A stretch of 64,000 bases of DNA. Origin: Dromiciops gliroides (Eukaryota > Chordata > Mammalia > Microbiotheria > Microbiotheriidae). Below the pieces are notes generated by a model, which worked only from the letters and a program-made list of their open reading frames with translations, searched no databases and had not been told where the DNA came from. The translations under genes were made by a program, and so were the position numbers. The stretch is taken from assembly GCF_019393635.1 (NCBI RefSeq), contig NC_057861.1:61258532-61322531 (forward strand). The letters run 5' to 3'. Positions 22,790 through 34,449 of this stretch are shown one piece after another (position 1 is the first letter of the stretch; each line of letters opens with the position of its first letter).

Positions 22790-23600
22790 GGCTCTACTCC
22801 TCACCGCCAGACTTCTTTGTCCACCATTACCCAGTATCCTTCTCACCCTGCAAGACCACTCCACACATTCTCCCCTTCCTCTGATTGATCAGTTTCTCCT
22901 GGAACCTGTAATGTAGGGAAAGTGCCAAAGTCCATTATGTCTGCTCCTTCTTCACTACTTCATTCTTTGGACTCTTTGCTCCTGACCTTCCAGTCTCACT
23001 CCTCTCTCCACCCTCCAACAAATCTCCAGTGGGTCCTTTCCTTCTCTCAAACTCTCTCTTCTTTTCAGCTTCCTTTTATGGGGTCTTTGCCAGAGTCGCA
23101 AATGAGATGAGGCAGGGGTCTCGATTCATGCACCAGAGACAAACTTTAATCACAGGATCTTGAGTTTTATATACACTCTCAGATTCATCCAGATGATCAG
23201 TGTGCCTATGCCAGTGGAACAAACTTAAACAATATAGCATAGAACTTTCACAATGATGAATACAGGAACAAAATATTTTTACAGAGAATGGCTAGTTTTA
23301 ACTGAAACATATTGTTCAGTGCATTCTGTTTGATTAATATGTTCATTAATAAGTATCCTGGCTACAGCCTTGGAGTCACATCGCCAGTCCTTACAGCTGG
23401 TGACCCTGAGGTTTTGCTCAGGTACAGTTAATCATGCCTATATTTTGTTCAACCCATTCCAATCTATCCCCTACAGGTCTTCTTCCATTAGACTATAAGC
23501 TCTCTGAGCATAAGCACAATTTTTTTGTTTTTACTTGTATTCACAGCTCTTTTGCATAGTTCCTAGTACTTCAGGAAGTACTTAATAACTCCTTGTTGAC
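22790..23600 (+). repeat. L2 LINE 3' region, split by an LTR
   Basis: L2 wording up to 23087 resumes at 23476 with 'cattagactataagctctct' and ends 'actccttgttgacttggtga'. Confidence 0.7.
23088..23475 (-). mobile_element. Solo LTR with 6-bp TSD, ERV2/ERVK-like (fossil)
   Basis: 388 bp on the minus strand, opening TGTAGGGG at 23475 and closing CTCTGGCA at 23088, with TATA-like and AATTAAAG-like sites in order. Perfect 6-bp TSD ggtctt at 23082-23087 and 23476-23481. Six-base TSDs suit a betaretrovirus-like class II element. Inserted in L2. Confidence 0.85.
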
Positions 23601-23796
23601 TTGGTGACTTGAATTTGAAATATGTTTTGTAGTCCTACAAATCTTTCAGGAATCTTTACCTCTCCTAGAGTATAATAGAAGCAACAGGTTATAGTTCACA
23701 ATTTAAATATGTCTTAATGAATGTATCTGAGTCTTTGGTGTTTAAGCATTTGTTTTATGGTGGGAGAAATAAATAGCTGTCCTATACATGTTGTCT

Positions 23797-24050
23797 GGGA
23801 AGCTCAGTGGCACAGTAGATAGAGTACCAGGACTAAGTGTCAGGAAGAATCCTCTTCCTGAATTCAAATCTGGCCTTAGAGACTTGTTAGCTGTGTGACC
23901 CTGGGCAAAGTCACTTAACCTATTTTCCCAGTTCCCTCATCTGTAAAATTTGCTGGAGATGGAAATAGGCAAACTACTCCAGTATCTTTGCCAAGAAAAC
24001 CCCAAATGGGGTCACAAAGAGGTCAGAAACAACTCAAAGACTGTACAACA
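23797..24050 (+). repeat. Long CORE-SINE with RTE-like tail
   Basis: Degraded head 'aagctcagtggcacagtaga', CORE, and tail 'caaactactccagtatcttt', 'ggtcacaaagaggtcagaaa'. Confidence 0.75.
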
Positions 24051-24317
24051 GCCTGATATCTATTACTTGTACCTTGAGTAACTTTCAGAAAGGACACTAT
24101 TAATGCCTTTTAGAGAGACTTTCATCTTCTTACTCTTTCCCTCCCTCCTTCCCCTGTGGTTGTTGTTGTACTACTCTTGTGTGCAGTGACACTGGCCTCC
24201 CTGTTGCTCCCCAAACATTACTTTCTATCTCCAGACTCTTGCATGTTCGCTGACTGTCCTCATTTCTGGAAGGCTGTCCCTCCTTATCACTATCTCCTGC
24301 TCTCCCTGCCTTCCTTC

Positions 24318-24905
24318 CTCTCACTGATTGTCCCAGCCCAAGCCTCACTTGGTTATTGTTTGGATTTTGATGATGCAGAGTGAGTATAAATAGCTGTTCT
24401 AGCCAGAAACCCTTAGGGTCTTCCCCACCCACAATGATTTTTTTAACTAGGTAAAAAAGCCTTTTTTTGCCTCATTTCTTACCCACCATTAATTACTGGG
24501 TGTTGACAAACTGATACCTAGGAAAGATCTTAGCTTAATATTTTTTTTGCGGGCAATAAGGGTTAAGTGACTTGCCCAGGGTCACACAGCTAGTAAGTGT
24601 CAAGTATCTGAGACTGGATTTGAACTCAAGTCCTCCTGAATCCAGGGGCCAGTGCTTTATCCACTGCGGCCACCTAGCTGCCCCAAGATCTTAGCTTAAA
24701 AAAGACCAATGTCTCCCACCGCATCCTGGGCCATCTCTATTCAGTCTACTGCCTTTCCACTGGACTCAGATGGTCCTGGAGGAGAGAGTGTAGCTGGTGA
24801 CTGCACAGCTCAGTCTCACTTAAATTCAATTCACTTCAAGTCATGATATCACCTTTGTGATATCATTGATCCTCTTGGAGAAGGAAGGATGAACAATAAT
24901 ATGGG
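24318..24905 (+). repeat. Unclassified repeat X, full length, in L2
   Basis: Inserted in L2 with direct repeats cttccttc at 24310-24317 and 24906-24913. Includes 'gagtataaatagctgttc' and the common 3' end. A SINE is nested at 24539-24684, leaving about 440 bp of X. No terminal inverted repeats or TG...CA ends seen. Confidence 0.65.
24539..24684 (-). repeat. WSINE1-type SINE
   Basis: Perfect 15-bp TSD aagatcttagcttaa at 24524-24538 and 24685-24699. It makes three layers: SINE in repeat X in L2. Confidence 0.96.
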
Positions 24906-25174
24906 CTTCCTTCAAGTCCAGCTAAAATCTCATTTTTCTACAGAAAGCCTTTTTCATTTGCCTTAATTCTGTTGCCTTCCCCTTTAGTGATTATTTGTCA
25001 TTATCATGTGTATATCTTGTTTGTACATAATTGTATGTATGTTGTCTCTCCCTTACCCAAATTAGGCTGTGGGCTTCTTGAGCAAGGGGCTATCTTTTTA
25101 CCTTCTTTGTATTCCCAGTAGTTAGCACAGTGCCAAGCCCATAGTAAGCTAAATAAATATTTATTAATGATTAC

Positions 25175-27255
25175 TTTAAAGGCTTTCCCTGGCACTAAGG
25201 GCATAATGAGCCAGAGAGAGTGAGGGGGAGGGGGGGAAGCTTGACCCTCTCTTTTAGAGGTCAAGTTCTTTAAGATGTTATCCCAGAGCTCAGAGTACCA
25301 CTGTCCTACCCATGAACTGAGTTGTGTCTTAGAGGGTACAATTAAGGCAAGATGGCAATGGGAACAGCCATGCCAGTGATGGCAGGGAAATACCTTCAGG
25401 GATGATTGATCAAAAGCGTTGTACAAATTGCTATGCAAGATTTAAGCAAAAAGCTTTCCACATTCATGAAAACCCCAGGAAAGTGATGAATCTCAATGTG
25501 ATATGACTGCCATGGCCCAACAAACAAAGGACCATATGAATTAGGTAGAAAGACTCAAACTAATGAACCCATTGTGATTGAAAGCAAAAGCAGGGAGGGA
25601 ACATGGAAGCTTAATACATGGGTGACCAGCCTAATTAAAATAGTGAGGCTAAAGGTCCCTATATTAAGGATTTACTATGAAGGTGGGGTTCCAGTGGATC
25701 CCAAACACTGACCAAACCTTTCATGGATCCTTATCATTATCGATATTCCCCTTATCTCTGTTGTGAAAATTTCTAAGTCCAACAAAGGAAAAGAAAAAGC
25801 GAAGTCTCCAAGCCATAGAAAATAGGATTATTGAGAGAGGGATCCATGTCTAACAATAGAGCCAGTCATCAGCCGTAGGACCTGAAAGACCCCAAGTAGT
25901 GTCACTCAGCTGCTCTTATACCCTTAGCAGGGCTGTAAAGTATTTACACCCTACTAATTTTAGACCAACTCCTCCCATTGTTCCCCATAGCATAATGCAA
26001 ATGGTATAGAAATGAAATATTCTAACATGGTCACCATGACCAAGTCATGGACATGGGCTTTAATGATGGCAACAGGGTCAAACAAGTATGTGGCAGCCAG
26101 CCAATTTGGAATTCTTCTCAGAGCTTTTCGCAAAAGTCTACTGCCTGACATATTGAATGCTGACTGATTAATTCAGCTGAGGAGATACTATTTCTAGTAC
26201 CCTGGTTCCACAATGGAAAGGTGATGGTCAAGGAACATCTTTTGTCTTTAATTAGTAACCTTATAAAGCATTTGTATGGTGAAAGGACTGACAGGCAATA
26301 TAGAGGGGTTAAAGAAGAAAAAGTTAAACTGAATAAGAATGACAATCATCAACATAGTTCAAGACTCCACTTCTTTTGCCATGGAAGGGTACATATTTTA
26401 CAGAAATGTAGAAGTAAGCAACAAGGTATTGATATGAGTATTGGGGATTTTAGATATCAGAATCAAAAGTGTTCTAAATTCACTCAGAGTAATAGTATCA
26501 GTTCAGAGGCAACATAGGAATTTCTATGCTATTATATATACATTTTGAAATTAGTGACATGGGTTTATTTTCATAGAGATTTTCATGCTTTTGAGATGTG
26601 TTTTATACTTAAGTTTTTAAAACAAGGATGAATAATTTAAAAAGCTTTTATAGTAATGTGATCAAGTTTATATCTTATAATACTCTTATTAATATTAAGT
26701 TCATATTCATTTAGATTTCCCTAGTTTGAATTTCATTGTCTTTCACTGTCCATGTGTATTTTCTTCTATTCATTCATCTATCTCTATTTGAAACAATGTC
26801 AAAATGGTTTTGATTTCATAATACAATGTTAATATCTGGGAGTATTATACTCCCATATTCTGAGTTGTTTGTTTTTGTTATTTTTTTTCTCTCAACTGAT
26901 TATTTGATCAAGCTCTTATAAAGCAGTTTCCTGGCAAATTGGTTGCCATGGCAAGTGTAAATTGATTCTAGAAGTATTATTTGCTAAGCATATCCAAAAA
27001 AAAGAGAGAGAAGGGAAAATTGTAAAAGTGTTTTTTTGAGATTGTGTTGTGCTTTAACTAGTATTAAAATGTTCTGGTTTTTTCACAAAAGTAATTGTAT
27101 ACTAAGTAAAAAAAAAGGGGTATTATTTGAAATTGTTACATAATTATATATTATATTCAGAGTCAAGATGTATTCACATTTTTTTGCAATCATTTATTTC
27201 CTCAGTTTTTAAATCCATATGAGACTTGGATTATGGGAACTTATCATTTAAGACA
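25175..27255. other. Unassigned 2-kb stretch
   Basis: No SINE or known LINE. Short open stretches occur: minus 25960-26151 (63 codons, LRRIPNWLAATYLFDPVAII inside), plus 25524-25710 (about 63 codons) and plus 26221-26517 (98 codons). I recognise none of them. It could be an old element interior or plain intergenic DNA. The last 700 bp are AT-rich. Confidence 0.4.
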
Positions 27256-27257
27256 TT

Positions 27258-29166
27258 TTGGTAAACGAGTGGGAAATGATGCCACCTGCTGAGACTTACT
27301 GTAGAAAAGCTCTGCCATGAAAGGAAGGCCTTTGAGGGCAAGGCCATGCGGCTTTTCTTGGCATCAGGGAAGTGACGTTTGCTGGTGGGGAGGAGAAGAG
27401 GGAGCCAGGTGCTCTGTCTCGCTCTCTTTTCCTGAGGACTCCGTGGAGAAGGGAGCTACAAATGTGCTCTCCCTTTAAATAGATAGATGAATGTAGGCCT
27501 TTCTCTCTCTCTTTACCAAATTCTTATTCTCCTTAATAAATGCTTAAAAGCCTAACTCTCGCTAAAACTTATAATTTATTGGTGACCACTCATTAGATAT
27601 TTTAGACAGACTAGCTAGTAATTTTAGGCCCTTAACAACATTAATTGCCTTATTCTGAGTTATCAGATGCCAGTTTGGCCAAGATGCCATCCAATCACAA
27701 GAGGAACACATGCAAGAGCAGACATTGAACTGTCACATGAGGGGAGACATGCATGAAGTCAAGGTATGGCCGAGGGAACGGCTTTTGAGAATGTTGAGGT
27801 TGGTTTCTCTTGTTTAATTTTTTTCCCACAGTAATATACAGATGGCTGGAAGTTTTCATCCCACCCAACCTCATTCTACACCTGGCTTCTATGCCCCCGC
27901 CTATATGCCTGAATGCCATGGCATCTCAATCCCATGCATCTGATTAAAGTCTGACTCAGTTTTCCTCCAATATGTTCGATGGCATGGGACATATATTCCC
28001 TCCACCTATTTAAGCCTGGCATACTGCATGGACAGTATATATTGTTCAAGTGTGGGAATGCTCATATCCCATCATTTTCTCTGTTCTTTTATGTTAACCC
28101 CCATAATTATCTCAGGTGTCATGAAAAATACAGTGTTGAATTGGCCTTGACATCTGTTACCAATTATATTAAATTTTTTAATTTACTCATAATGGCATGA
28201 GGATAATTAGGCAGATGATGCAAAAAGTGATGAAACAAAGATAAAAATTATTTTAAAATTATATTATCGCAGCAGTTGTCTTCGCAATTTACCCTCCATA
28301 AGGGGGACTAGAGTAATATTAATTTTAAAGAATGTTCAATTTTTGTTTTATTATATGTTTCATGTGTAACACTAAGATTCTGAATTCCCTTAGACATGTT
28401 TTTGAGAACTTTTCATTGTTTGATTTGGATATTGACAAAGTAATTTTAAAGTTTCCATTCCATGACTATACTAGAGGACATCTGAGAAAAGACTTTCAGA
28501 GACTTTAAATGAACAGTTTTGTTTTGTTGTTGTTGTTGTTGTTTTCTTTTACTCTGTTATATATATACCATCTGTTACATGTACTCTCTGCGAGAGGCCC
28601 TCCCATTTGCAAGACCAATGTCAAAGCGTCAGTGCATGAGGACAACAAAAAGAAACCCCCCCCTCTTGGACAAAACTTTCCTCTCTCCCTTTTCTATATT
28701 GTTGCTAACATATTGTTATTAGCATAGGTTATTATATTCTGTTATTTTTGACTGTTTCATCAAGGAAATGCCCCATTTCTTGAAGAAACAAAGCGGGGAC
28801 TGTAACGATTAGAAATGACGCCACCTGCTGGAGATTACTGTAGAAAAACCCGCCATGAAGTGAAGGTCCTTTGAGGGCAAGACCAGGAGTCTTTTCTTTG
28901 GCTTCAGGAAGTGACATCTGCTTGTGGGAGAAGAAGGGGGGAGCCTGGTGCTCTGACTGGGGCTCTTTCCTGAGGATGCTGGTGGAGAAGGGAGTGAGAA
29001 TGTGGCTCTCCCTTTACTAGATAGATGAATGTAGCTTTTCTCTCTCTCTCTTTACCAAATTCTTATTCTCCTTAATAAATTCTTAAAAGTCTAACTCTTG
29101 CTAAAGCTTATAATTTATTGGTGACTACTCATTAGATTTCAGACAGTCTAGCTAGAATTTTAGCTT
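27258..29166 (+). mobile_element. Small LTR element: two LTRs and a short interior (fossil)
   Basis: Two direct LTR copies of about 370 bp (27258-27640 and 28801-29166) share 'gccacctgctg', 'ctctccctttaa' and 'ttattctccttaataaat' (poly(A) signal). The 1.16-kb interior shows no gag, pol or env. A purine tract 'gaagaaacaaagcgggga' abuts the right LTR. Looks like an old deleted or non-autonomous retroelement. Confidence 0.7.
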
Positions 29167-29221
29167 TATCATACATGTAACTGGAAAATAATAAAAAACT
29201 TTTATTTAAATTTTTTAAAAA

Positions 29222-29277
29222 TCCAATGGGGTCATGAAAAGTCAGACACAATTGAAAAACAACTGAACAACAACAAA
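29222..29277 (+). repeat. RTE-tailed SINE, tail only
   Basis: Only the last 56 bp: 'aatggggtcatgaaaagtca', 'gacacaattgaaaaacaact', ending in AAC units. A severely 5'-truncated copy. Confidence 0.65.
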
Positions 29278-29587
29278 TATCAGATTAAAAAGTTATTAAA
29301 ACAATCATAACAGGCCAGAGCTCCCAGTTAGGGAAATTCTTAACATTTAGACAGAGGTTTAACTGCTAGGTTTAAATTTTTCTGTATTCCTACCTCATTC
29401 TTGGCTTCTTTTTATTTGAGGTAAAATAAAAATACAGGAAATATTTAGATTTTTTAAAACATGACAGATTATATGACAATGTTTATAACTAGACAATCAT
29501 GGGAAGGGGAACTTCCTTCAGCCCTGAAAGAGGTGACTCAAACTGGAAGCTTCAGTTCAGGACCTCTGTTTCAAGATGATGATAGGG

Positions 29588-29747
29588 GGTGCAGCTAGGT
29601 GGTACAGTGGATAAAGTACTGGCCCTGGATTTAGGAGGAGCTGAGTTCAAATCCAGCCTCAGACAATTGGCACACTTACTAGCTGTGTGACCCTAGGCAT
29701 GTCATTTAACCCTCATTGCCCCACAAAAACAAAACAAAAACAAAAAA
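29588..29747 (+). repeat. WSINE1-type SINE
   Basis: Perfect 16-bp TSD caagatgatgataggg at 29572-29587 and 29748-29763. CAAAA-type tail. Confidence 0.96.
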
Positions 29748-29967
29748 CAAGATGATGATAGGGACTTGACAACCCACCTCAGTCCTCCCTTCTTTGTCAC
29801 AGCTCAGCTCTCCTTTCAATTTCTCTTTTCTGGGTCATTATTTCTTTCCATTTCTTCTCTTTAATTCCCAGTGATGGGTGTGTGTGGGGGGGTCTATCTC
29901 CACCAAATGGTTATTGCTGGCTAATATAGTTCCCACCCCATCCTCTCAGTCTGCTCTCACCCAAGCA

Positions 29968-30125
29968 GGGGCAGCTAGGTGGCACAGTGGATAGAGCACT
30001 GGCCCTGGAGTCAGGAGTACCTGAGTTCAAATCCAGCCTCAGATATTTAACACTTACTAGCTGTGTGACCCTGGGCAAGTCATTTAACCCCAATCGCCTC
30101 ACTAAAAAACAAACAACAAAAAAAA
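29968..30125 (+). repeat. WSINE1-type SINE
   Basis: TSD cacccaagca at 29958-29967 and 30126-30135. It lies 220 bp from the previous SINE in the same orientation. Confidence 0.95.
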
Positions 30126-30135
30126 CACCCAAGCA

Positions 30136-30620
30136 TGATTCAAGTCTGTCTTCCAGCTCAGAGATAGCAATAGTCCAAATCATTCTCAGTGCTAAGAGGA
30201 AATACTTGTCCTTACAAACTGCAAAACCCAGGGTTCCAGAATGTTCTCAAACCTCTTTACAAAAAGCTAAAGTGAGTTAGTTGTCCCTTGAATGAGCTTT
30301 TTTTAAGTATGGTGTGGAATGAGGAAAAAAAAATCTTCTATAGCTCTTTTCTGAGAAAGTCTTCTGGAGTGGAAGAAACTGATCCAAGAAGGAGAATAGA
30401 GTAAGGGAAAATGAAGTCAAAGAAGTCTTATGAAGGAAAGGATAGAATAGATGGATAAGGGAAAAAGAAGTAATTATTCCTTCCTTTCACCTTTGGTTCT
30501 TAAAGAGACCAAATGGGGGAGAGGGAGAGGAAAAAGATAGAATACTAAGGAAAACAAAATTTTATTGATATAGATTTGAAAAGAAAATAATCTCAGCTTT
30601 CAAGTAAATTAAGACTTTAA
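30136..30620. other. No recognisable feature
   Basis: Purine-rich sequence from about 30310 to 30560, otherwise unassigned. Confidence 0.35.
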
Positions 30621-30624
30621 AACT

Positions 30625-30810
30625 ATGCTTTTTCTCTTTTTTATTTGAGTCTCTTTATGAAAAATGACTAATATAACAATGTTTTACATAACTGAACAGT
30701 ATAACCTATACTGATTGCTTGCAACCTTGGGGAGGGGAGAGGGTAGGGAGGAAGGAATGAGAGAGGGATAGAAATTGGAACTCAAAACTTTAAACAAATA
30801 AATAATAGAA
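30625..30810 (+). repeat. L1 3' UTR fragment
   Basis: 'gaaaaatgactaatataaca', 'acctatactgattgcttgca', a G-rich block and 'ggaactcaaaactttaaaca' are the usual marsupial L1 3' end in order. Confidence 0.7.
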
Positions 30811-30972
30811 AAACTAGTGCTTATAGTTCAGGATTAAATTGTAGTGCATGTGTTCATGATATAACTATATGTGGGTCTTGCTATTTAAATATATGTGTAT
30901 GTGTGTTTAAATATCATATTATAATATTATATACAGTATATAGATATTTTTATATATAACCTGTCTTGGAGA

Positions 30973-31233
30973 GGGCAGCTAGGTGACACAATTGACAGAA
31001 CTCTAGGCTTGGAGTAGTCAGTAAGACTCATCTTCTTGAGTTCAAATCCCACCTCAGACACTAGCTATTGACCCTGGTCAAGTCACTTAACCCTGTTTGC
31101 CTCAGTTTCCTCATCTGTAAAAGGAACTGAAGAAGGAAATGGCAAACAACTCCAATATCTTTGCCAAAAAAAAAAAATTATGGGGTCACAAAAAGTCAGA
31201 CATGACTGAAAAATTACTGAACAAAACAAAAAG
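30973..31233 (+). repeat. Long CORE-SINE with RTE-like tail
   Basis: Head, CORE 'caagtcacttaaccctgttt', tail 'gaaatggcaaacaactccaa' and 'ggtcacaaaaagtcagacat'. Probable TSD 'tcttgga' at 30964-30970 and 31237-31243. Confidence 0.82.
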
Positions 31234-31301
31234 CCATCTTGGAAAGACTTGATGGGGAGGGACTAATCTATGGATAGGCAATAAACTTGATTCTCAAAGT
31301 T

Positions 31302-31335
31302 CACACAACACACACACACACACAACACACAACAC
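31302..31335. repeat. (CA)n microsatellite
   Basis: CA repeats with one break. No further structure. Confidence 0.85.
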
Positions 31336-31551
31336 TTTGGAAAAGGGTCTTGTGGGTACAAGATATAGAAACCAAGCGAGAAAAAGTGAAGAAAGGGCAT
31401 CAGAAGTCATTCCAATCAAGAGCTGAGAGTATAGAAGCATAGAGGGCAACTACTATAGTTAATCAAACAAACAACACTTTATAAACCTTAAAGCACCAGT
31501 CAAATGCTAGTTAATATTATTAAGTCCCATCAGAAAATAAAGGCTATTTTC

Positions 31552-31680
31552 TTTTCTTTTTTGGTGAGGCAATTGGGGTTAAGTGACTTGCCCAGGGTCA
31601 CACAGCTAGTAAGTGTCCAGTGTCTGAGGCTAGATTTGAACTCAGGTCCTCCTGAATCCATTGCACCACCTAGCTGCCCC
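31552..31680 (-). repeat. WSINE1-type SINE, internally deleted
   Basis: TSD close to aaaggcNattttc at 31539-31551 and 31683-31695. About 18 bp of the head between the A and B boxes are missing compared with other copies. Confidence 0.93.
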
Positions 31681-31879
31681 TTAAAGGCAATTTTCAATAC
31701 TACTAAGCAGTCATTTCTATTTTTCCTGGTTCAAGACTCTCTAACCAAATGCCACTCTTAGATCAGTCTTCTTTTCTGTAGCTGCCCTCTAATGCAAAAG
31801 CTTCATTTTCTACTAGTCCAGTCTCACCACACTCATAAATGCAAATAAATGCTCCAGTGTGTCACAGATGGTTCTTGGA

Positions 31880-32320
31880 TATTCTCATTTAAAGAATTAA
31901 ACTTGCACACCAAATAATTTTGATAGAAGTAGGATTCGGCTTATTGCCATAGAGCAACTGGTCAGGAGGAGAGATCTTATATCTCAATCTCCCCTAAATG
32001 AAGAAACTGCTAACTCTTTATAGGACAGAATAAACAAAAGGGTCTTCCCTACTTTGGGGGCTCCCCCTCTTGTATAGCGAAATGTCACAGTGACTTAGAG
32101 GCTCTGTCCTTGGGCTGGGCCTTATCCTGGAGCAGATATCAAGATGCTCTGGGGGTTCTAACTGCATCCTTATCCCTCCAGAGGCTTATATAATTCAACT
32201 CTTCTTTATTAGGGAAGAGGGCCCTTTCATGCTACAGAACTGAAAACAAAAACATGCAGGTCAGCCAGGCCAGCACAGTTCTTTCTCAATGCCATTTTGT
32301 TATTTCTAATCCTGTCCCCC
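31880..32320 (-). mobile_element. Possible solo LTR (fossil)
   Basis: In minus sense: 'tcctataaagagttagcag' (TATA-like), then 'caataagccgaatcctac' (poly(A)-like) and an end near 'ttggtgtgca'. The ends are not fixed and no TSD was found. Confidence 0.4.
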
Positions 32321-32642
32321 ACTGCTGAATTTGTAGACCACTGAACCTTTCAAACTCACAAAGCCACCTACTCAAGGAAAAACTAAACAAAAGCAGCCCA
32401 ATCCAAGGTTCAGGCTTGCTCAAGGCTGCACAAGGCCAGGTGTGAGATAGAGGCAATCACTCCTTCCTACAACTGACTCTTAGGAGGCAGCTCAAAACAG
32501 TCCACACTCTTTGTAGCCAGAGAGAAAGAGAGAGAGGCAGAGAGTCAAGGCAGTCCCTTTAGTACATTCACTGAGTTATCAGATTCTGTGGCTCAGCAGC
32601 CAATTAAGGAACTCTTCATTATATCTCTGAGTGATGATTCAG

Positions 32643-32651
32643 AAACAGTCA

Positions 32652-32708
<57 letters not shown>
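32643..32708. repeat. (CA)n microsatellite, long
   Basis: About 30 CA units, nearly pure. Likely polymorphic. Confidence 0.97.
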
Positions 32709-32709
<1 letters not shown>

Positions 32710-32710
<1 letters not shown>

Positions 32711-33272
32711 CCTGGAACCAGGAATGGTGCCAAAGCATGTTTCAGGAGAGTGTGGAAGAAGATCCTCAACTACTTTTACTTAACGTAAAAACCTGTTGGC
32801 CAGCAGAAATGTTAAGCTGTGTATATTTTTTATCTACTGCTTACAAATAAAGGAAAGATAAGAGAGACTGTGTTTTTTTTTTATCCTAAGATGAAATGTG
32901 TAGTTCAGATAGAACATGTGGGCTTGGAGCTAACCTTGACAAAGTGTAGAGAATAGTCTGGGTCTGTATAAACCTGGCGATGCATTCAGAATTCATGTAG
33001 CTCTACAAATAAAATTGTAATCTGGCAAGAACTGCAGATTTTAATGGAGCAATGGAAGGCATTTTACTTTAGGAAATAAATTATCAAGCTTTTGGCTCTG
33101 CATATGTATGAGGTGGAAAGAAGCATGTTGGGTTAACAACTTCAGCAAAAGAAAATGTCTAGAAAGTTTGGATTGCCAAATTTCTTTGAATTTGTCACTA
33201 AAGTAGCAAGAAATTTTGATTGAGAATCATAATGCAATACATCTGGCTATCATGTGAGATACATCATAATAT
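32710..33272. other. No recognisable feature
   Basis: AT-rich, single-copy-looking. No repeat or coding signal seen. Confidence 0.4.
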
Positions 33273-33281
33273 AAAGATTAT

Positions 33282-33435
33282 CTCTTGGGGGGAAGCTAGG
33301 TGGCGCAGTGGATAAAGCACCAGCCCTGGGTTCAGGAGGACCTGAGTTCAAAATCCAGTCTCAGACACTTGACACTTACTAGCTGTTTGACCCTGGCCAA
33401 GTCACTTATCCCTCATTGCCCCACCCCACCCCCCA
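33282..33435 (+). repeat. WSINE1-type SINE
   Basis: TSD aaagattat at 33273-33281 and 33436-33444. The 3' end is C/A-rich where other copies have pure A. Confidence 0.9.
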
Positions 33436-33589
33436 AAAGATTATGTGTCAAAATTTCCATAGATTTTTATGAAATTGGTCATTAGGATGGATGGATGTGT
33501 GTATGTGTGGGTGGAAAATGTGAAACCTTCTTCAGGTCAAAAGATAATTGGGCCAAAAAAAAAAGATAATTGGGCAAAAGTAATTACAG

Positions 33590-33770
33590 TTTTTAGACCA
33601 TAGATCTAGAAGGAATCAGAGAAGCATCTAGAATAAGCACTTCATTTTCTAGATGAGGAAAAGTAATCTCAGAGAGGTTAAGTGACTTTGCCCAAGATTA
33701 TACAGGAATTAAGTGGCAAAGATAGGATTCCCTGAGGCCAGAATTTGCGTTCTTGCCATTGAGCCATTCT
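33590..33770 (-). repeat. MIR-like SINE
   Basis: Reverse CORE 'gagaggttaagtgactttgc' and 'tctagatgaggaaaagtaat'. Confidence 0.6.
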
Positions 33771-34200
33771 GTAAGAATTCAGTTCTTACTTATAGATTTG
33801 GTACAAGTCAAATGGGAGAGAAATTAGCGTTTGATCTGACTCCAATTGAAGATATTTCATCAATGCTTGGAACTTAAATATGTGTGTGTGTATGTGTGTG
33901 TGTGTGTATCTATGTCATGTGGCATATACACAGAATTTCATACCTTTTTCTCTATGGTGGGCTTCTAGATTCATCCACATGTACTGTTATTGGGGTCTCA
34001 AACATCAAATAATTTTTGATTCTTGATCTGAGATTGCATTACAGATCTACCCCCCACCCCTCCCTTCCCAAGAACCTGGAATAGAGAAGTGGAATGGAGA
34101 GGATAGGCTAGTCTATCTCTTAGTTATTTCTTTTTTTCTTGGAAGGAATGATTTTGTTATTTATTTAGACTGTTTTGTTCTTTCTTTTTCTGGCTTGGGT
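33771..34200. other. Unassigned, with (TG)n
   Basis: TG-rich tract at about 33880-33908. The rest is unassigned. Confidence 0.35.
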
Positions 34201-34202
34201 AC

Positions 34203-34230
34203 AACCTCTCTGTCTCTCTGTCTCTGTCTG

Positions 34231-34295
<65 letters not shown>

Positions 34296-34445
34296 CTGTC
34301 TCTCCCTCTCCTCTCTCTTCTCTTTTCTCCCTCTCTCCTCTCTTCTCCCCTCCCCTTCTCTCACCTCTCCTCACCTCCCTCCTTTCTTCTTTCTTCTTCC
34401 TCTCTTTTCCTCTTTATCTTCTCCTCTCCTCTTGTCTCCTCTCCT
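34203..34445. repeat. (TC)n polypyrimidine tract
   Basis: About 240 bp almost free of purines. The core at 34229-34292 is pure TC. The serine/leucine frames on the plus strand and RE-repeat frames on the minus strand are artefacts. Confidence 0.95.
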
Positions 34446-34449
34446 CTTC

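Larger units (their letters stand above)
24125..25172 (+). repeat. L2 LINE split by repeat X
   Basis: The L2 part before 24317 ('catttctggaaggctgtccc') continues at 24906 ('cttccttcaagtccagctaa') and ends 'agcacagtgccaagcccata', 'aaatatttattaatgatt'. Confidence 0.75.

Noticed and set aside
25004-25438. A 144-codon minus-strand frame
   Set aside because: Half of it lies in an L2 3' end read backwards. No motif or codon pattern supports a gene.
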